Origin: Afifella sp. IM 167
Lineage (GTDB): Bacteria; Pseudomonadota; Alphaproteobacteria; Rhizobiales; Afifellaceae
Length of the DNA: 64,000 bases
NCBI RefSeq assembly: GCF_020144925.1
Contig: NZ_NSLC01000002.1
Span: 62,001 to 126,000 of the forward strand
Reading direction: 5' to 3'
The position numbers were made by a program, and so were the translations under genes. Below the pieces are notes generated by a model. The model saw only the letters and a list, made by a program, of their open reading frames with translations. It had not been told where the DNA came from and searched no databases. Shown here in pieces: positions 17,426 to 26,550 of this stretch (positions are counted from its first letter, which is position 1; every line of letters starts with the position of its first letter).

Positions 17426-19852
17426 ATGCTTCTGCGCTTGATCGGTTACATCTTCGGTATCGGAGCGCTCCTGGCGCTCTGCGTGGCGGCCGTCGCCGGC
17501 TTCCTGCTGCATCGCTACAGCCAGGACCTGCCGGACTACGATGTCCTGGCCAAATACGAGCCGCCGGTGATGAGCCGCATTCACGCCTCCGACGGCCAGC
17601 TCGTGGCCGAATATGCGCGTCAGCGGCGCCTTTATCTGCCCATCCAGGCCGTGCCGGATCTCGTCAAGGCCGCCTATCTCTCGGCCGAGGACAAGAATTT
17701 CTACTCCCATCCGGGCATCGACGTGGAAGGCATCGGTCGGGCGCTCCTCGCCAATCTGAAGAGCGGCGGCGCCAAGCTGCAGGGCGCCTCCACCATCACC
17801 CAGCAGGTCGCCAAGAACTTCCTTCTGTCGAACGAGCGCACCTACGAGCGCAAGATCAAGGAAGCGCTGCTGTCGCTGCGCATCGAGCAGGCCTATTCCA
17901 AGGACCGCATCTTCGAGCTCTATCTCAACGAGATCTATCTCGGCCTCGGCTCCTATGGCATCGCCGCCGCGGCGCTCAACTACTTCGACAAATCCGTCAA
18001 CGAGCTGACGCTGGCCGAGGCGGCCTATCTGGCGGCCCTGCCGAAGGCGCCGGAGAACTACAATCCCTTCCGCGACACGGACCGCGCCATCGACCGCCGC
18101 AACTGGGTCATCGACCAGATGCTGGAGAACGGCTACATCCGCGCCGCCGACGCCGAGACCGCCAAGGCCCAGCCGCTCGGCGTCAATCCGCGCCCGCGCG
18201 GCAATTATCTCGCCGCCTCGGAGTATTTCGCCGAGGAGGTGCGTCGCCGCCTCGTCGACATGTACGGCGCCGACAAGCTCTATGAGGGCGGCCTTTCGGT
18301 CCGCACCACGCTCGACCCGCAGCTGCAGGTGCTGGCCCGCGCCGCGCTGCAGAACGGCCTCGTCGCCTTCGACGAGAAGCGCGGCTATCGCGGCCCGGTC
18401 GATCGCATCGACATTTCCGGCGACTGGGGCGCCGAGCTCGGCAAGGTCTCGGGCATGTCCGACGTGCCGGAATGGCATCTCGCCGTCGTTCTGGCCGTCG
18501 ATGACGGCGAGGCCGATATCGGCCTGGAGCCCTCGCGCCTCGTCTCCGGCAAGCTCTCCGACGAGCGCACCACCGGCACCATCCCGCTCTCCGAGATGAA
18601 ATGGGCCAAGAGCAGCCTGCGCCGTGTTGGCGACGTCCTCAATGCGGGCGACGTCGTCTTCGTGGAGAAGGTCAAGGACAAGGACGGCGTCTACCGTCTG
18701 CGCCAGGCGCCGAAGATCCAGGGCGCCCTCGTCGCCATGGATCCCTATACCGGCCGCGTGCGCGCCATGGTCGGCGGCTTTTCCTTCGACGAGACCAAGT
18801 TCAACCGCGCCACGCAGGCCTATCGCCAGCCCGGCTCCTCCTTCAAGCCCTTCGTCTACGCCACCGCCCTCGACAACGGCTACACGCCGTCCTCCGTCAT
18901 CATGGACGCGCCGATCGAGATCGAGGCCAACGGCAAGATCTGGCGCCCGCAGAACTATTCCAACAAGTACTACGGCCCCTCCACGCTGCGCATCGGCATC
19001 GAGCATTCGCGCAACGTCATGACCGTGCGCCTGGCGCAGGATATGGGCATGCCGCTGGTGGCCGAATATGCCGAGCGCTTCGGCATCTACGATGACCTGA
19101 AGCCCTATCTGCCGATGGCGCTGGGCGCCGGCGAGACGACGGTGCTGCGCCTTGCCACCGCCTATGCGACGATCGCCAATGGCGGGCGCAAGATCAACGC
19201 CACGCTGATCGACCGCATCCAGGACCGCTACGGCCACACCATCTACAAGCACGACCAGCGCGAATGCCTCGGCTGCCAGGCCGATGACTGGCACGGCCAG
19301 GGCGAGCCCGAGCTCGTCGACCAGCGCGAGCAGATCCTCGATCCGCTGACCGCCTACCAGATCACCTCCATGATGGAGGGCGTCGTCCAGCGCGGCACCG
19401 CGACCCGCGTCCAGGCCGTCGGCAAGCCGATCGCCGGCAAGACCGGCACCACCAACGAGGAGAAGGACGCCTGGTTCATGGGCTTCTCGCCCGATCTCGT
19501 CGTCGGCGTCTTCGTCGGCTACGACCAGCCCAAGCCCATGGGCCGCGGCATGACGGGCGGCCATGTGGCGGCGCCGATCTTCACCGATTTCATGAAGGTG
19601 GCGCTGCGCGACGAGCCGGCCAAGCCCTTCCAGGTGCCGCCCGGCATCCAACTGATCCCGATCGATGCGCGCACCGGCCTCAGGGCCTCCGGCGCCGAGG
19701 GCGAGAAGGTCATCATGGAGGCCTTCAAGCCGGGCACCGCTCCGCCCTCCAGCTACTCCATCATCGGCTACCAGGATTCCATGGGCCAGCCGCTGACGGT
19801 GACGCCCGAGGCCGACCGCGCCATTGCAACGGGCACGGGCGGGCTTTACTAG
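17426..19852 (+). CDS. mrcA: Penicillin-binding protein 1A
   Basis: This bifunctional class A penicillin-binding protein polymerises glycan strands and cross-links peptides. The 808-residue product has a single N-terminal membrane anchor (about 3-28). The glycosyltransferase domain has the catalytic Glu in SAEDKNFYSHPG and the STITQQVAKN motif. The transpeptidase domain has Ser471 in GSSFKPF (SxxK), HSRN (SxN) and AGKTGTTNEEKDAWF (KTG). An OB-like insert lies between the two domains, as in PBP1A. Gene symbol follows the family (mrcA/ponA). No strong ribosome site precedes ATG 17426, but the anchor starts there. Confidence 0.94.
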   Translation: MLLRLIGYIFGIGALLALCVAAVAGFLLHRYSQDLPDYDVLAKYEPPVMSRIHASDGQLVAEYARQRRLYLPIQAVPDLVKAAYLSAEDKNFYSHPGIDVEGIGRALLANLKSGGAKLQGASTITQQVAKNFLLSNERTYERKIKEALLSLRIEQAYSKDRIFELYLNEIYLGLGSYGIAAAALNYFDKSVNELTLAEAAYLAALPKAPENYNPFRDTDRAIDRRNWVIDQMLENGYIRAADAETAKAQPLGVNPRPRGNYLAASEYFAEEVRRRLVDMYGADKLYEGGLSVRTTLDPQLQVLARAALQNGLVAFDEKRGYRGPVDRIDISGDWGAELGKVSGMSDVPEWHLAVVLAVDDGEADIGLEPSRLVSGKLSDERTTGTIPLSEMKWAKSSLRRVGDVLNAGDVVFVEKVKDKDGVYRLRQAPKIQGALVAMDPYTGRVRAMVGGFSFDETKFNRATQAYRQPGSSFKPFVYATALDNGYTPSSVIMDAPIEIEANGKIWRPQNYSNKYYGPSTLRIGIEHSRNVMTVRLAQDMGMPLVAEYAERFGIYDDLKPYLPMALGAGETTVLRLATAYATIANGGRKINATLIDRIQDRYGHTIYKHDQRECLGCQADDWHGQGEPELVDQREQILDPLTAYQITSMMEGVVQRGTATRVQAVGKPIAGKTGTTNEEKDAWFMGFSPDLVVGVFVGYDQPKPMGRGMTGGHVAAPIFTDFMKVALRDEPAKPFQVPPGIQLIPIDARTGLRASGAEGEKVIMEAFKPGTAPPSSYSIIGYQDSMGQPLTVTPEADRAIATGTGGLY

Positions 19853-19947
19853 CCCCCAGACGAACGACCGGCCGGGCCGGGGCGGGCCGAAGGCTCCTCC
19901 GGCGCTCGCGCCGGTCATGCCACACGCACGTTCCATGCGAGGAGAAT

Positions 19948-21073
19948 ATGCGCGCCGAACTCGAAGCCATGGTCGACGAGATCAGGGAAGCCGTGACCCT
20001 GATAAGGAGGCATCTTTGACTGGGATACGGCAGAAAGGCGCCTCGGCGAGCTGAACGCCAAGGTCGAGGATCCGACCCTTTGGGACGATCCGCCGGCCGC
20101 CCAGAAGGTCATGCGCGAGCGCCAGCGGCTGGAAGGCTCGCTCGGCGCGGTGCGTGATCTGGAGGGCTCCCTCACAGACACCATCGACCTCATCGAGCTT
20201 GCCGAGGAAGAGGAGGACCAGACCGTCCTCCAGGAGGCCGAGAAGGCGCTGAGGGCGCTCCATCACGACGCCCAGCGGCGCCAGGTGGAAGCGCTCCTTT
20301 CCGGCGAGGCCGATCATTCCGACGCCTATCTGGAAGTGCATGCGGGCGCCGGCGGCACGGAGAGCCAGGATTGGGCCGCCATGCTCCAGCGCATGTATAC
20401 GCGCTGGGCCGAGCGTGCCGGCTTTTCCGCCGAGCTGATCTCCCATACCGACGGCGAAGAGGCGGGCATCAAGTCGGCCACGCTCCTCGTCAAGGGCGAG
20501 AACGCCTATGGCTGGCTGAAGACCGAATCGGGCGTGCACCGGCTGGTGCGCATCTCGCCCTTCGACAGCCAGGCGCGGCGGCACACCTCCTTCTCCTCCG
20601 TCTGGGTCTATCCGGTCGTCGACGACAACATCGAGATCGATATCCAGGACAAGGATATCCGCATCGACACCTATCGCTCTTCGGGTGCCGGCGGCCAGCA
20701 CGTCAACACGACCGATTCGGCGGTGCGCATCACCCACTTGCCGACCGGCATCGTGGTGACCTCCTCGGAAAAGTCGCAGCACCAGAACCGCGCCAACGCC
20801 ATGAAGGCGCTGAAGTCGCGGCTCTACGAGATGGAGCTGAAGAAGCGCGAGGAAGCGATCCAGGAATCGCACGAGGCGAAGTCGGAGATCGGCTGGGGCC
20901 ACCAGATCCGTTCCTATGTCCTGCAGCCCTATCAGCTGGTGAAGGATATGCGGACCGGCGTCGAGCACACCACGCCCTCAGAGGTCCTCGACGGCGACCT
21001 CGACCGCTTCATGGAAGCGGCGCTCGCCGAAAGGCTGGGCAGCGGCGAAGACAACGAAGAGGCGGCCGAATAG
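19948..21073 (+). CDS. prfB: Peptide chain release factor 2, with programmed +1 frameshift
   Basis: RF2 ends translation at UGA and UAA. The gene is in two frames: codons 1-23 run 19948-20016, then an in-frame TGA (20017-20019). After a +1 slip on CTT, reading continues with GAC at 20018 to the stop at 21073, giving 374 residues. The product has the RF2 codon-recognition tripeptide in [12 protein letters not shown] (SPF) and the catalytic GGQ in [15 protein letters not shown] 19948 is preceded by GAGGAG. The signal matches the classic RF2 autoregulation site, so the break is not a mutation. Confidence 0.95.
20005..20020 (+). promoter_or_regulatory. RF2 programmed +1 frameshift signal
   Basis: AGGAGG (20005-20010) acts as an internal Shine-Dalgarno, then CAT, then the slippery CTT followed by TGA C. 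The 3-base spacing and the CTT-TGA-C context are the canonical arrangement. Low RF2 lets the ribosome slip and make more RF2. Confidence 0.95.
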
Positions 21074-21085
21074 GCCGCCTTCTTT
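21060..21085 (+). terminator. Terminator overlapping the prfB stop
   Basis: An 8-bp stem (AGGCGGCC at 21060-21067, GGCCGCCT at 21073-21080) with a 5-base loop is followed by TCTTT. The prfB stop codon lies in the loop and the first stem base. The U-run is short. Confidence 0.5.
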
Positions 21086-21119
21086 ATCGCGCCGGATGTG
21101 ATGCGTCAGATGCGGGCCG

Positions 21120-22496
21120 TCAGATGTCCCGGCTCGCCCGCAGGAACGGATTGGGATTGACCGCCCGGTCGCCGCGCCGCGTCTCGTAATGCAGATGCGG
21201 CCCGGTGGAGCGCCCGGTCGAGCCGACGCGGCCGACGACCTGGCCGGCCACGATCGTGTCGCCGACCTTCACGTCGATGCGCGAAAGGTGCCCGTAGCGC
21301 GTCGAGATGCCGTGCGCATGCTCGATCTCCACCATGCGGCCGTAGCCGCCGTTCCAGCCCGCCTCCACGACGCGCCCGGCGGCCGTCGCCCGCACCGGCG
21401 AACCGGTCGGGGCGCGGAAGTCGACGCCTGAATGCAGCGCCGGTCGTCCGAGGAAGGGATCGGTCCGGTAGCCGAAGCCCGAAGAGCGCGGCGCCTCGAT
21501 CGGCCGTCCGAGCGGCAGGCTCGCAAGGCGCGTGCGCATGGTGCGCAGGTCTTCGAGCTGTGCGTCGATCGCGTCGATCGTCTCCACGAAGGCGAGACCC
21601 TGCAGGGCGTTGTCGGGCTCGGCGGGAATGAAGGGGCCGCCGGTCGCCTCTCCGGCGCGGGCCGATTCGGGAACCAGCGAGGAAAAGCCGATATCGTTGA
21701 GCGCGCTCCTGAGGCGGGCGGTCTCCTGCAGCGAAGCCGCCACGAGCGCCTCGGCCACCTCCGACTGCGCCTGCAGCGTGCCTTTCAGGTGGCCGTCCAT
21801 CTGCTTCAGCACGGGTCGCATCCTGGCCTCGCCGAGGGCGCTGACGCGCTCGTGCTTGCCGACGGCGGAAGCGGGCTTGGCCGAAGCGGGCATGGCGCTG
21901 CCCCCACCGCCGATGTTGCGACCACCGATGATGCTGCCGGTAATGATGTCGGCCTGCGATGGCGCATCGGGCGCGTAGGAGAGGGCGTGGCTCGCCGGTC
22001 CGTCGGCCTCCGGTGCATCCTCGCTCACCGCGGGCCCGTCGGGGCGCGGCTTGGGCATGTCGATAGTCGAGGAGACGAGCGGCAGGCCGGCCTCGCGGGC
22101 ACGGTCGAGCACCTGATCGAGCAGCTCCTGGCGCCTCAGAAGCGCCTGCTGCCGGTCGGAAAGGCTGGCGACCTGCTCCTCGATGGACTGGGCCTCGACC
22201 AGATGCTTGCTGGTGACGCGGTCGATTTCGGCGCGCAGCCGGCTGATCCGGTCCTCGTAGGCGTATTGCATGTCCACCTGCCGGGAGACCGCGGCGTCCA
22301 TCAGGTCGTCGCGGTAGATGAGGTATCCGGTCGCCCCGACATAGCCGAGGCCGAACATGATGAAGACGGCGAGGAGGGAGCCGAAGAGCCAGGGACGGAA
22401 GGCATAGGCTTTCACCTTTCCGTTCCGGGCTATGATCAGCCGGGGGGGCTCCCGGCGGCGTCCGAAGGAAGGCTGCTTGGGCTGGGAAGAGAGCAT
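21120..22496 (-). CDS. M23-family (LytM) cell-wall metallopeptidase with coiled coil
   Basis: The 458-residue product has a cytoplasmic basic N terminus, one membrane span (about 36-60), a periplasmic coiled coil (about 75-140), a low-complexity middle, and a C-terminal LytM/M23 domain. Zn ligands are His355 and Asp359 (HSGVD) and His436, with His434 also present (HLH). The full set suggests an active endopeptidase rather than a degenerate LytM activator. The architecture resembles RgsM-like proteins of rhizobia, which act in polar growth; that link is inferred. It converges on prfB. Confidence 0.88.
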   Translation of the reverse strand: MLSSQPKQPSFGRRREPPRLIIARNGKVKAYAFRPWLFGSLLAVFIMFGLGYVGATGYLIYRDDLMDAAVSRQVDMQYAYEDRISRLRAEIDRVTSKHLVEAQSIEEQVASLSDRQQALLRRQELLDQVLDRAREAGLPLVSSTIDMPKPRPDGPAVSEDAPEADGPASHALSYAPDAPSQADIITGSIIGGRNIGGGGSAMPASAKPASAVGKHERVSALGEARMRPVLKQMDGHLKGTLQAQSEVAEALVAASLQETARLRSALNDIGFSSLVPESARAGEATGGPFIPAEPDNALQGLAFVETIDAIDAQLEDLRTMRTRLASLPLGRPIEAPRSSGFGYRTDPFLGRPALHSGVDFRAPTGSPVRATAAGRVVEAGWNGGYGRMVEIEHAHGISTRYGHLSRIDVKVGDTIVAGQVVGRVGSTGRSTGPHLHYETRRGDRAVNPNPFLRASRDI

Positions 22497-22590
22497 CGTC
22501 GCGGCTTGCGAACCTGTTGTGTGGATGGTTCGCAGCCTTGCAAATTGTGGTTAACGTCTGGTTTCGGCGATGGCTCGAAAGTCGGAATTC

Positions 22591-23073
22591 TCAGCCCGAA
22601 CTCGCCATCATCCGCGCCGCTTCCAGAACGTCCTCCACATGCCCGGGCACTTTGACCTTGCGCCAGACGCGCGCGATCACGCCCTCGCGGTCGATGAGGA
22701 AGGTGGAGCGCTCCACGCCCATGTACTTCTTGCCGTACATGGATTTCTCCACCCAGACGCCATAGGCCTCGCACACCTTCCTGTCCTCGTCCGAGCCGAT
22801 GATGATGGCGAGGTCGTGCTTGGCCTTGAACTTGTCGTGGCTCGCCGCGCTGTCGGGAGAAATGCCGACGATCTTCGTCTCTGTGCGGCTGAACTCCTCG
22901 CTGTGCTGGGAAAAAGAGATCGCCTCCTTGGTGCAGCCGCTTGTATCGTCCTTGGGATAGAAATAGACGACGACCGGGTGACCGAGTTCCGAGCTTAGCG
23001 AGAAGCTTCCACCTCCGTCGGTAGGCAGGACGAATTCCGGGGCCTTGTCGCCGACATCGGGCGCATTCTTCAT
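22591..23073 (-). CDS. bcp: Peroxiredoxin of the Bcp/PrxQ family
   Basis: This thiol peroxidase reduces hydroperoxides. The 160-residue product has the peroxidatic Cys47 in YPKDDTSGCTKEAI. The resolving cysteine that many Bcp proteins have five residues later is Ile52 here. A second cysteine in DRKVCEAYGVW is kept. It may therefore act as a one-Cys enzyme or use the distant cysteine. The length and the C-terminal VERSTFLIDREGVI motif fit the family. It diverges from the large AsmA-like gene. Confidence 0.93.
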   Translation of the reverse strand: MKNAPDVGDKAPEFVLPTDGGGSFSLSSELGHPVVVYFYPKDDTSGCTKEAISFSQHSEEFSRTETKIVGISPDSAASHDKFKAKHDLAIIIGSDEDRKVCEAYGVWVEKSMYGKKYMGVERSTFLIDREGVIARVWRKVKVPGHVEDVLEAARMMASSG

Positions 23074-23122
23074 CGCGTCATCCTTTCGTCTTCTTTGCTG
23101 AGCACGGAGAGGGATTGGCCAT

Positions 23123-26100
23123 GTGCCGCTCCGCCAATCCGCCTACGATATGCCACCGCTTCGGGCCGAGCGGGTCCTGAGCCGGGAGGAGAAGCTGTCC
23201 GAGAAGGCCAAGTCAACCGGCGAAAGCCCGGCGAGTAAGGCCGATAGACCTGCCGGGCGCTCGCGTCGGCCTGTCCTGCGCTCTCTCTTCACCGTCGTGG
23301 CCGTCGTCTTCCTCGTGCTGGCGGCGGGCACAGGCGCGCTGTTCTGGAGCTTGAGCGGGGAGGGGATCGGCTCCGGCTGGCTCGGCGGGCGGATCGAGGC
23401 CGAACTGCGCCATCGCCTCCCGCACGGCGCCGAGGTGGAGATCGGCAAGGCGCGCGCCTATTGGGAAGCTGGCAGCGGCATCGTGCTGGAGGGCAGCGAT
23501 GTCTCCTTCAGCTTCGGTCCGGCGGTGAAGGTCACCGCCCGATCGGTCGCCATCACCTCGCCGCTGCCCGGCTTCGGGCGCGACTGGATTCGCCCGGAGC
23601 GGGTGCGCGTCTCCCAGGTGGCGGTCACCATCGACCCCCCCGAGGCTGCCGATTCCCCCTCGCGTGCGGCGCGGCTGCGCTCCTTCGCGCGCGGCTTCGC
23701 ACAGGGCTTCGTGGAGGCCGACACGGCGATGCGCGAGGTCGGCTTCCGCAATTTCGAGGTCAGGGACATCGAGGTCAGGCTGCCGAACTCGGCTCTTTCC
23801 TCCTTCGGCGGCAAGATCACCGAGTTCAGCTGGCAGCCCTTCGGCGCGGACCGCAGCAAGCTGTGGCTGCAGGCAAGTGCCGCGGGCGGCTTCTGGACCC
23901 TGACGGTGGAACGCAATCGCGAGGATGCGGCTGACATCGTCGAGGTAAGTCTCGCCGACCTGCCGCTCGGGGCGCTGGCGCCGACCCTGACCAACCCGCA
24001 GACGCCGCAGAGCTACGACGGCACCCTGCAGCTTCGCACCGCCTTGCGCCTTGAGGGCAAGACCGTGCAGGCCGTCGGCGAGGTGGGCCTCAGCCCCGGC
24101 CTGGTCGTCATCGACGAGGACGGCCGTTTCATCCTGCAGCGAGGCCAGCTCGATTTCGCCCTTCCGCCGCACGGCGACCGGATCCTGATCAACCGCGCCT
24201 TCGCCGCGACGTCGGCCGGCAATTTTCGCATCGCCGGCGTGCTCGATCTGCCGGCGGAGGAGGAACCCGTCCGGCTGAGGGCGCGCATGCCCGAAGGCAT
24301 TCTGTTCGGCCCGAACGGCACGCGCCAGCCGCTGCGCGGCGACTTCGCCCTCGCACTCGACGCCGCCGGCAACCTTTCGGTCGACCGGGCGACGGTGTCA
24401 TCGCCCGAAGGCGCCGTCAGCATCCTCGGCGGCTGGAAGCGTAGCGGCGATTCGCCCGGACTCGCGCTCGCCCTCTCGGGGACGGAGATGTCGACGGCCT
24501 TCCTGAGCGCGCTCTGGCCGAGCTTCATCGCACCGGGCGCCATCGAGTGGCTGCGTGCCAACGTGAAGGAGGGCATGGTCGGACCGGCGACCCTGCAGAT
24601 CGCCCTGCCTCCGGACCATCTCGGCCCCCGGGGCAAGGACAAGGTGCTGCCGCCCTATGCGCTGTCGGGCACGGTACCCTTCAAGGACGCCCGCTTCACG
24701 CCGACGCCCGAACTGCCGGAGGTGAAGGGCGCCAGCGGCACCATACAGCTGGCCGATGCGACGGCGACCGTCTCCATCGCTTCCGCCGAGATCGGGGCCG
24801 GTTCCTATCCCTCGCTCTCCGGCGCCGGGTCGCTCTTCGTCGTGCCGGAGCTGGGCGGCAAGGGCGCGGTCGGCGACCTGACTTTGCGTCTTGTCGGTCC
24901 GGTCGATGGGCTTGCGGCGCTTTCCAACGCAGGCCCGCTCGATGTTGCCGAGCAGCAGGGCGTCATTCCCTCCGAGCTGTCCGGCAAGGCCGAGCTCTCG
25001 CTGATCGCCTCCATCCCACTGTCGAAGAACGCCTCGCTCCTTTCCGTCGTGCCCCAGTTCCAGCTCGCCCTCTCCGATTTTTCCAGTTCCGGAAAGATCC
25101 AGGAGCGGAGCGTCACCGACGGAAACCTGTCGCTCAGCGGCACGCCGGACGATTACCGCGTGCAGGGCAAGGCCCGCCTCGACGGTATCGAGGCGACGCT
25201 CGACATGACCGCCGGAACGGGCAAGGGGGCGAGCGACGTCGCCCTCGTCCTCGACGGTGCGGCTCGCAAGCGGCTCGGCATCGATACCGGCGAATACCTC
25301 TCCGGGCCCGTCACGGCCTCGGTCTCGCGCACGGAAGACGGCGCCGACCTCATCAGCCTCGATCTCACCCAGGCGCGCGTGCGCTTTCCCTCGCTCTCCT
25401 GGGAGAAGGGCCCGGGCGTTGGCGCGAGGGCGGAGTTCCGCATGGTGGAGACGGACAAGGGCCGACAGATCCGCGAGCTCTCCGTCATGGGCGAGGGCTT
25501 TCATGCTGCCGGCTCCTTGACGATCGACGAGAAGGGCAACCTCGGCAATCTCGAGCTGACCGATGTGGCGCTGCGGCCGGGCGACGACTTTTCGGTGAAG
25601 GCCTCGTCCAGCGGCGGGGGGCTCGATGTCAGCGTCACCGGCAAGCAGCTCGACGCGCGCGGTCTCGTGCGCACGCTCAAGGAAAATGAGAGCGGCTCGC
25701 AGGGCGACATGCTGCCGATGAAGCTGAAGATCGACGTGGCACAGGTGAAGGGCGAGAACGGCATCGTCGCCCACAGGGTCGCAGGCTCCGCCGACGTGCG
25801 GGCCGGCCGGCTCCACGCGCTGCGGCTGAATGCGATCGTCGGGGCGGGCTCGCTCGAATGGATCATCTCCGAGGACGCCAATGCGCGCGAGCAGGTGGCC
25901 AATGCCGGCGACGCCGGCGCCGTGCTGCAGTTCGCCGACCTCTATTCGCGTGTGCGCGGCGGCCGCCTGCTTCTGTCGATGAAGGGTCCGCCGGGTGGCG
26001 AGCAGGCGGGAGGCGAGGTCGTGGTCCACGACTTCCGCATCGTGGAGGAAACGACGCTGGCGGAGGCCGTCCGCCCTGTCACCCGCTCCAATACAAGGGC

Positions 26101-26482
26101 GCGCGAGGAGATCTTCGACAAGATCGATACCAACGACATCGGCTTTTCCAAGCTGCGCATTCCCTTCGCCTTGTCGAAGGGGGTCGTCACCATCGATGAA
26201 GCCTATCTGCGCGGTCCTATTCTCGGCGCCACGGCGAGCGGCACGATCAACCTGACGGACAGCAAGATCGCGCTCTCGGGCACCTTCATTCCCGCCTTCG
26301 GCATCAACAACCTTGCCGGCTCGATCCCGATCTTCGGCCAGATCCTCGGTGGCGGCCACAATGGCGGCCTCGTCGGGGTGACCTTCAAGCTCTACGGCCC
26401 GCTCGACAATCCGGTCTCGGAGATGAACCTGATGTCGGCGATCGCGCCGGGCATTTTCAGGCGGATTTTCGAGTACCGCTGA
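23123..26482 (+). CDS. Large AsmA/YhdP-like membrane protein (DUF3971-type)
   Basis: The 1,119-residue product has a cytoplasmic N terminus of about 50 residues, one membrane anchor (about 52-75), then a very long periplasmic region of beta-rich repeats. It ends with an AsmA-like C-terminal domain (IALSGTFIPAFGINNLAGSI and FKLYGPLDNPVSEMNLMSAI). Proteins of this type (YhdP, TamB, AsmA) form bridge-like structures thought to move phospholipids to the outer membrane. The GTG at 23123 is preferred because GAGAGGGA lies 8 bases upstream; an ATG at 23150 has none. The precise function of this member is not shown. Confidence 0.85.
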   Translation: MPLRQSAYDMPPLRAERVLSREEKLSEKAKSTGESPASKADRPAGRSRRPVLRSLFTVVAVVFLVLAAGTGALFWSLSGEGIGSGWLGGRIEAELRHRLPHGAEVEIGKARAYWEAGSGIVLEGSDVSFSFGPAVKVTARSVAITSPLPGFGRDWIRPERVRVSQVAVTIDPPEAADSPSRAARLRSFARGFAQGFVEADTAMREVGFRNFEVRDIEVRLPNSALSSFGGKITEFSWQPFGADRSKLWLQASAAGGFWTLTVERNREDAADIVEVSLADLPLGALAPTLTNPQTPQSYDGTLQLRTALRLEGKTVQAVGEVGLSPGLVVIDEDGRFILQRGQLDFALPPHGDRILINRAFAATSAGNFRIAGVLDLPAEEEPVRLRARMPEGILFGPNGTRQPLRGDFALALDAAGNLSVDRATVSSPEGAVSILGGWKRSGDSPGLALALSGTEMSTAFLSALWPSFIAPGAIEWLRANVKEGMVGPATLQIALPPDHLGPRGKDKVLPPYALSGTVPFKDARFTPTPELPEVKGASGTIQLADATATVSIASAEIGAGSYPSLSGAGSLFVVPELGGKGAVGDLTLRLVGPVDGLAALSNAGPLDVAEQQGVIPSELSGKAELSLIASIPLSKNASLLSVVPQFQLALSDFSSSGKIQERSVTDGNLSLSGTPDDYRVQGKARLDGIEATLDMTAGTGKGASDVALVLDGAARKRLGIDTGEYLSGPVTASVSRTEDGADLISLDLTQARVRFPSLSWEKGPGVGARAEFRMVETDKGRQIRELSVMGEGFHAAGSLTIDEKGNLGNLELTDVALRPGDDFSVKASSSGGGLDVSVTGKQLDARGLVRTLKENESGSQGDMLPMKLKIDVAQVKGENGIVAHRVAGSADVRAGRLHALRLNAIVGAGSLEWIISEDANAREQVANAGDAGAVLQFADLYSRVRGGRLLLSMKGPPGGEQAGGEVVVHDFRIVEETTLAEAVRPVTRSNTRAREEIFDKIDTNDIGFSKLRIPFALSKGVVTIDEAYLRGPILGATASGTINLTDSKIALSGTFIPAFGINNLAGSIPIFGQILGGGHNGGLVGVTFKLYGPLDNPVSEMNLMSAIAPGIFRRIFEYR

Positions 26483-26550
26483 GAAGGCGGCGGCGCGCCC
26501 GTCTGAGGACGTGCCGTTTCGCCTCGCTAGCGCTCGTAGCCTTCCTCCTC

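Noticed and set aside
16850-19936. A 1,028-codon leftward open frame opposite the PBP1A gene
   Set aside because: It is antisense to a complete penicillin-binding protein gene and results from high GC at third positions. It shows no domain.
20017-20019. In-frame stop in prfB as a possible inactivating mutation
   Set aside because: The surrounding AGGAGG-CAT-CTT-TGA-C is the standard programmed frameshift, and the downstream protein is intact.
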